Shown piece by piece: positions 60,473 to 64,000 of a stretch of DNA of 64,000 nucleotides. Within the stretch, counting starts at the first letter, position 1. The number at the start of each line of letters is the position of its first letter. The position numbers and the translations under genes are program-made. The stretch is from Actinocorallia populi (GTDB taxonomy: Bacteria; Actinomycetota; Actinomycetes; Streptosporangiales; Streptosporangiaceae): assembly GCF_002995495.1 (NCBI RefSeq), contig NZ_PVZV01000008.1:124001-188000 (forward strand), read 5' to 3'. The notes beneath the pieces were generated by a model that was not told the DNA's origin, did no database searches, and saw only the letters and a program-made list of their open reading frames with translations.

Positions 60473-60525
60473 GTCCTGTTTGCGGCGGCGGACGGGAGCC
60501 GTGCAGAGCTTTCGGGGGAAAGGGG

Positions 60526-60552
60526 AAGGCCCCGGCATGGAGCCGGGGCCTT
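60526..60552 (-). terminator. Terminator after sepH
   Basis: AAGGCCCCGGC / GCCGGGGCCTT with a 5-nt loop, 18 nt downstream of the sepH stop on the minus strand. With the preceding hairpin it separates the two convergent transcripts. Confidence 0.8.
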
Positions 60553-60569
60553 CCTGGTGGTCGGGCGGG

Positions 60570-62303
60570 TCAGTCGGGGCGGCGGGCGCCGAACATGATC
60601 TCGTCCCAGGAGGGCACGCTGGCGCGGCGGCTGCGGGCCGGGCGCTTGCGGGGACGGGGCTCGGCCTTGGCCGGGACGGCTGCCGCCGCGGGGACCGGGG
60701 CGGGCTTGGGCGCCGGTTTGGGGACGGGCTTGGGCTTGGGCGGCTCGCGGTGCGGTTCGGGCGCGGGCGCGGGCTGCTGGGCGGCGGGCGGGGCCTCGGC
60801 GGGCGGCGGCTCCTGGGCGGCGGCCGGTTCCGCGGGGGCGGCGGGCCTGGGCGCGGGCTGCTCGGGTGCGGCGGGGTCCGGGCCGGTGGCCGCCGGAGCG
60901 GCCGGGGCGTCCTGGGGACGGGCGGGGCGCTCGGGTGCGGTGGAGGCGGCCGGGCGGTCGGAGACCGGCCGGCCGTCCTGTTCGGCGGAGGCCGGGCGCT
61001 CGGGAACGGGACGCTCGGGCGGAGCGGAGGCACCGGCCTCCGGGGCGGAGCCGCCGACGGAGGCGGCGGGCGCCTCCGCGGAGTCCGCGGCGGCGGCCGG
61101 GTCGGCCTTGGCGGAGACGGGCGGTCCGGCCTCGACGGACGGCCGCGGCGCGGGGATGTCGTGCGCCTGCACGTCGTGGACCGCCGCGTCGTGCTCCCGT
61201 GCGTCGTCGGCGGCCTGCGGGGCGGGCTCCTGCGGGACGGCGGGCTGCGGGGCCGGGGACCGCTCGGCGGAGGCCGCGGGCTCGGTGTCGGCGGGACGCG
61301 GCGCGGCGGCCTCGGCGGGCGCCTCGAAAGTGGGTGCCTCGAAGGTGGGTGCCTCGAAGGAGGGCACGTCCGCGGCGGGGGCCTCGGCGGGCGGGGTGTC
61401 GGGCTCCCGCGGGACGGACGGGTTGAAGGTGATGGCGGAGGCGCGCGAGGCGGGTGCCTCGCCGGGCTCACGGCCGGGCGGCGGGGGCAGGACGGTGGGC
61501 TCGCCGCCCTCCAGGAGGGCGCTCAGCGCCTCCAGGTCGGGGAAGTCGGCGGCGCGGGCCTCGCGCTGGAAGCGCTCGGGGGTGAACGGCTCGGGGTTGA
61601 GCGGGGTGGCGGCGGGCGGGGCCGGCGCGAAGGGGCGGCCCGCCGGGTAGTCGCGCCGCTGGTCGGAGACGATCTTCATGGCGGGGCGGCGCAGCGGGGT
61701 GACCGTGTCGGGGGCGGGTGCCTCCTCCTCGGTCAGCGAACTGAGCCGGGAGGCCTCGTCGTCCAGCGCGCGCGCGACACGGCGGCGCGGGTCGAACTTC
61801 CACTCGGCCGCGTGCGGGCGGCCGCCGTCGTAGAAGGACAGCCGGATCTGCCAGCTGTTGTCCTCGCACTTCCAGGCGTCCCAGGTGACCTCCTCGAGGT
61901 CGGCGCCGCGGCGGCCGAGGCGTTCCTCGACCAGCTCGCCCAGCGGCGGTCCGGGCGTGGACTCGCCGGGGGCGCGCACGACGCAGCGCTGCGCCTGCTG
62001 GGCCATGTACTCGCGTTCCTGGAGGACCGGCCCCTCGAACCAGCGGACGCGTTCAACCGGGATGCCGGCCGACTCGGCGATCTCCTCGGCGGTCTCCCCG
62101 GCGCGGATGCGGGCCTGGATCTCCTTGGGGCGCAACGGACTCTCCACTTCGATCTCGAACTGACCGAGACGGGAGAAGTGCCCGCGGATCGCGGCGCGCA
62201 GCCGGTCGTCCACGGGCAGGGTGAACCGGGTGCCCCGGCCGGCGGAGGCCAGCACGAGGTACGAACCGTCCTCGCTCACCGCCACGAGGCGCAGCTCCTG
62301 CAT
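60570..62303 (-). CDS. sepH: Septation protein SepH
   Basis: 577 residues. The N-terminal DUF3071 domain (about 1-165; MQELRLVAVSEDGSYLVLAS start, then QARIRAGETAEEIAESAGIPVERVRWFEGPVLQER helix-turn-helix region) is followed by a long Pro/Ala/Glu-rich disordered tail. SepH in Streptomyces and mycobacteria binds FtsZ through its helix-turn-helix core and promotes filament assembly at division sites. The conserved C-terminal end (RRASVPSWDEIMFGARR) is present, another diagnostic of this family. Single gene, convergent with the ABC exporter. Confidence 0.95.
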   Translation of the reverse strand: MQELRLVAVSEDGSYLVLASAGRGTRFTLPVDDRLRAAIRGHFSRLGQFEIEVESPLRPKEIQARIRAGETAEEIAESAGIPVERVRWFEGPVLQEREYMAQQAQRCVVRAPGESTPGPPLGELVEERLGRRGADLEEVTWDAWKCEDNSWQIRLSFYDGGRPHAAEWKFDPRRRVARALDDEASRLSSLTEEEAPAPDTVTPLRRPAMKIVSDQRRDYPAGRPFAPAPPAATPLNPEPFTPERFQREARAADFPDLEALSALLEGGEPTVLPPPPGREPGEAPASRASAITFNPSVPREPDTPPAEAPAADVPSFEAPTFEAPTFEAPAEAAAPRPADTEPAASAERSPAPQPAVPQEPAPQAADDAREHDAAVHDVQAHDIPAPRPSVEAGPPVSAKADPAAAADSAEAPAASVGGSAPEAGASAPPERPVPERPASAEQDGRPVSDRPAASTAPERPARPQDAPAAPAATGPDPAAPEQPAPRPAAPAEPAAAQEPPPAEAPPAAQQPAPAPEPHREPPKPKPVPKPAPKPAPVPAAAAVPAKAEPRPRKRPARSRRASVPSWDEIMFGARRPD

Positions 62304-62757
62304 GCGTGTCCTTCCCAGCCTTGTCCCCGGCCCTCATCCAAGCACCGTCCTTGCGACAGCGGGCGCATGCGTCCCTTCCCCCGATTCCCCGGACCGAAGA
62401 CTTCGATCCGGAGCCCCTGGAGTCTCTCGCCAAGGACGCACCCACTGCCAGCACCGTACCCGGCATGTCCGAACATCGTCGCTTGGATTCGTTCGGTGTG
62501 CTAGTGCGATGTGAGTGCGGTCACCTGGTGTTAAGGAACAAAGCTGTTCTTCTCCCTGGGTCAGCTTGCCGTGCCGGAGGCCCTCCGGGGGGTGAGGCTG
62601 CCGTTTTCTTATGCATCCTTTTCCCGACCGCCGCCGGTCCACCCAAGCTGGAACAGGGAAAACATGTGGTTGGTTGAGGTTTCTCTACCTCATTATGGTT
62701 GAGCCGAAACGCCACTCTTTGAGGTACGTGTCAGAAATATCTCTCGGCTGCCTCCGG
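62304..62757. other. Intergenic region, no supported gene
   Basis: The sepH promoter must lie in the left part. A plus-strand frame 62306-62677 has no recognisable family and is not called. An AT-richer right part includes the inverted repeat TGAGGT-TTCTCT-ACCTCA (62675-62692), with a further TGAGGTA-like half-site near 62720. Confidence 0.45.
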
Positions 62758-64000
62758 TCAGTCCCCGAGGACCTGGCGGAGGTAGGGGTTGGCGAAGCGG
62801 CGGTCGGGGTCGAGTTCGCTCCGGATCCGGGCGAAGTCGGCGAAGCGCGGGTAGACGGTCTCCAGGTAGGACGCGTCGCGGGTGTGCATCTTGCCCCAGT
62901 GGGGGCGGCCGCCGAGCGCGGTGAGGATCTCCTCGACGCCCTCGAAGTAGGCGGCGTGCTCGTTGCGGTGGTAGACGTGGATCGCGATGAACGCCGTCCG
63001 GCGGCCGTGGGCCATCGACAGCCAGGCGTCCTCGGCCGGGAGCACCCGCACCTCGATCGGGAAGCTGATCCGCCATCCGTGCCGGTCGAACGCGGCGCGG
63101 ATCTCGCGCAGCGCGGGCACCAGGTGCTCGCGCGGGATCGCGTACTCCTGCTCCTTGAAGCGCACGGCGCGGGAGCTGGTGAACACCTTGTAGGAGGTGT
63201 CGGTGTAGGCGCGCGCGCCGAGCAGCCTGGCCGATATCCCGTTGATGGAGCCGATGGTCCCCGGGAGGCGCCGGGTCACCTTCTGGGCGACGCCGAACAC
63301 CTGGTTGGACAGGAACTCGTCGTCCAGCCATGCCTTGAAGCCCGGCAGCGGCTCGCGCGGCCCGTCCACCCGGTTGTTGCGCTTGGTCAGGCAGCCCTCG
63401 CTGTGCGGGAACCAGTAGAACTCGAAGTGCTCGTTGTCGGCCTCCAGCTCGTCCAGCCGGGCGAGCACCTCGTCCCAAACCATCGGCTCCTCCTGCGCGC
63501 GCAGCAGGAAGGCCGGGACGGTCTGCCAGGTGATGGCGGTGACGACGCCCAGCGCGCCCATGCCGACCCGGGCGGCGTCGAACAGCTCCGGGCGCTCGGT
63601 GCGCGAGCAGGCGACCTTGCTCCCGTCGGCGAGCACCATCTCCAGGCCGGCGATCTGGGAGGCGAGCCCGGCGTGGTCGCGCCCGGTGCCGTGGGTGCCC
63701 GTCTGGGAGGCGCCGGCGATCGTCTGCTCCTGGATGTCGCCCATGTTGGCCAGGGCGAGGCCGTGCTCCTCCAGCACCTGGTTGAGCCGCCACAGCGGCA
63801 GCCCGGCCTCGGCGGTGACCAGCCCGGTGGCGGTGTCGATGGAGCGGACGGCCGTCAGCTCGCGCGGGCTGAGCTGCACCCCCTCGGTGAGCGCCACCCC
63901 GGTGAAGGAGTGGCCGGATCCCGGCATGCGGACGGTCAGGCCGTCCTCGGCGGCACGGCGGACCTGCTCGGCGACCTCTTCGGCGGATCGGGGGAAGACC
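62758..64000 (-). CDS. FAD-linked D-arabinono-1,4-lactone (aldonolactone) oxidase, 5' end missing
   Basis: 413 residues of a VAO-family flavoenzyme seen; the true N terminus lies beyond the right edge. The FAD-binding PCMH part has MPGSGHSFTGVALTEGV and GLALANMGDIQEQTIAGASQTGTHGTG. GMGALGVVTAITWQTVPAF follows. The aldonolactone-oxidase C-terminal domain ends HWGKMHTRDASYLETVYPRF and FANPYLRQVLGD. These enzymes oxidise sugar lactones to ascorbate analogues. The His in the GSGHSF segment is the typical position for covalent FAD attachment in this family. Reads from 63999; the first base is an incomplete codon. Confidence 0.92.
   Translation of the reverse strand, partial: VFPRSAEEVAEQVRRAAEDGLTVRMPGSGHSFTGVALTEGVQLSPRELTAVRSIDTATGLVTAEAGLPLWRLNQVLEEHGLALANMGDIQEQTIAGASQTGTHGTGRDHAGLASQIAGLEMVLADGSKVACSRTERPELFDAARVGMGALGVVTAITWQTVPAFLLRAQEEPMVWDEVLARLDELEADNEHFEFYWFPHSEGCLTKRNNRVDGPREPLPGFKAWLDDEFLSNQVFGVAQKVTRRLPGTIGSINGISARLLGARAYTDTSYKVFTSSRAVRFKEQEYAIPREHLVPALREIRAAFDRHGWRISFPIEVRVLPAEDAWLSMAHGRRTAFIAIHVYHRNEHAAYFEGVEEILTALGGRPHWGKMHTRDASYLETVYPRFADFARIRSELDPDRRFANPYLRQVLGD

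Noticed and set aside
62306-62677. 123-codon plus-strand frame upstream of sepH
   Set aside because: No family, weak start, Pro/Ala-rich; overlaps the sepH promoter region.

Overview
This window is chromosomal DNA from a high-GC Gram-positive bacterium. Coding GC is visibly above 70% in most genes, GTG starts are frequent, and many genes overlap by GTGA or ATGA. SepH, a fused RNase H/phosphatase in the mycobacterial order, actinobacterial-type lipoproteins and DUF2637 all point to an actinomycete of the Streptosporangiales/Thermomonosporaceae kind. That placement is inferred from gene content, not measured.

Left end (1-5.8 kb): a carbon-fixation module. It holds the N-terminal two thirds of a red-type form I RuBisCO large subunit, a divergent LysR regulator (CbbR-like) with an inverted repeat between them, a NarL-type two-component pair, phosphoribulokinase and a PAC2 protein. 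A SulP anion transporter fused to a beta-carbonic anhydrase (53.8-56.1 kb) could supply bicarbonate/CO2, although it is 50 kb away.

5.8-7.6 kb: a hydrolase flanked by two small membrane proteins with Ser/Gly-rich tails. 7.6-12.0 kb: tRNA-Val(UAC) followed by a decayed integrated element. It is bounded by 97-bp direct repeats of the tRNA 3' half plus its terminator, and contains an integrase remnant, paired TGCCTGAC repeats at both ends, and lower-GC cargo (SMI1/KNR4, DUF6193 and membrane proteins).

12-20.8 kb: an MscS channel, secreted proteins, an AraC/VOC pair, a DUF2637 membrane protein flanked by two degenerate intergenic repeat arrays, a secreted GH16-CBM6 enzyme and a CAP protein. 20.8-26.4 kb: HrpA helicase and an ankyrin/HEAT protein. 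26.5-35.3 kb: a large LuxR-type ATPase regulator, then two Cys-nucleophile alpha/beta hydrolases, a cholesterol-oxidase-like GMC enzyme and a PhaC-like protein. This is a putative lipid or sterol locus with an 18-bp palindrome in front of the first hydrolase.

35.3-42.4 kb: the conserved Nif3 / zinc-ribbon / RNase H-phosphatase operon, a membrane protein plus XRE regulator with duplicated operators, an oxidoreductase, a TmrB-like ATPase, and DUF998 with a TetR regulator sharing an operator-like motif. 42.5-48.8 kb: a beta-propeller protein, an ABC transporter/two-component operon, and hicB with a frameshifted hicA. 48.9-64 kb: RNase P RNA, a type II NADH dehydrogenase with a textbook Rex-type operator, a PEBP lipoprotein, a Tyr/Gln-repeat membrane protein, SulP-carbonic anhydrase, a PH-domain pair, a DrrAB-type exporter, sepH, and a truncated aldonolactone oxidase.
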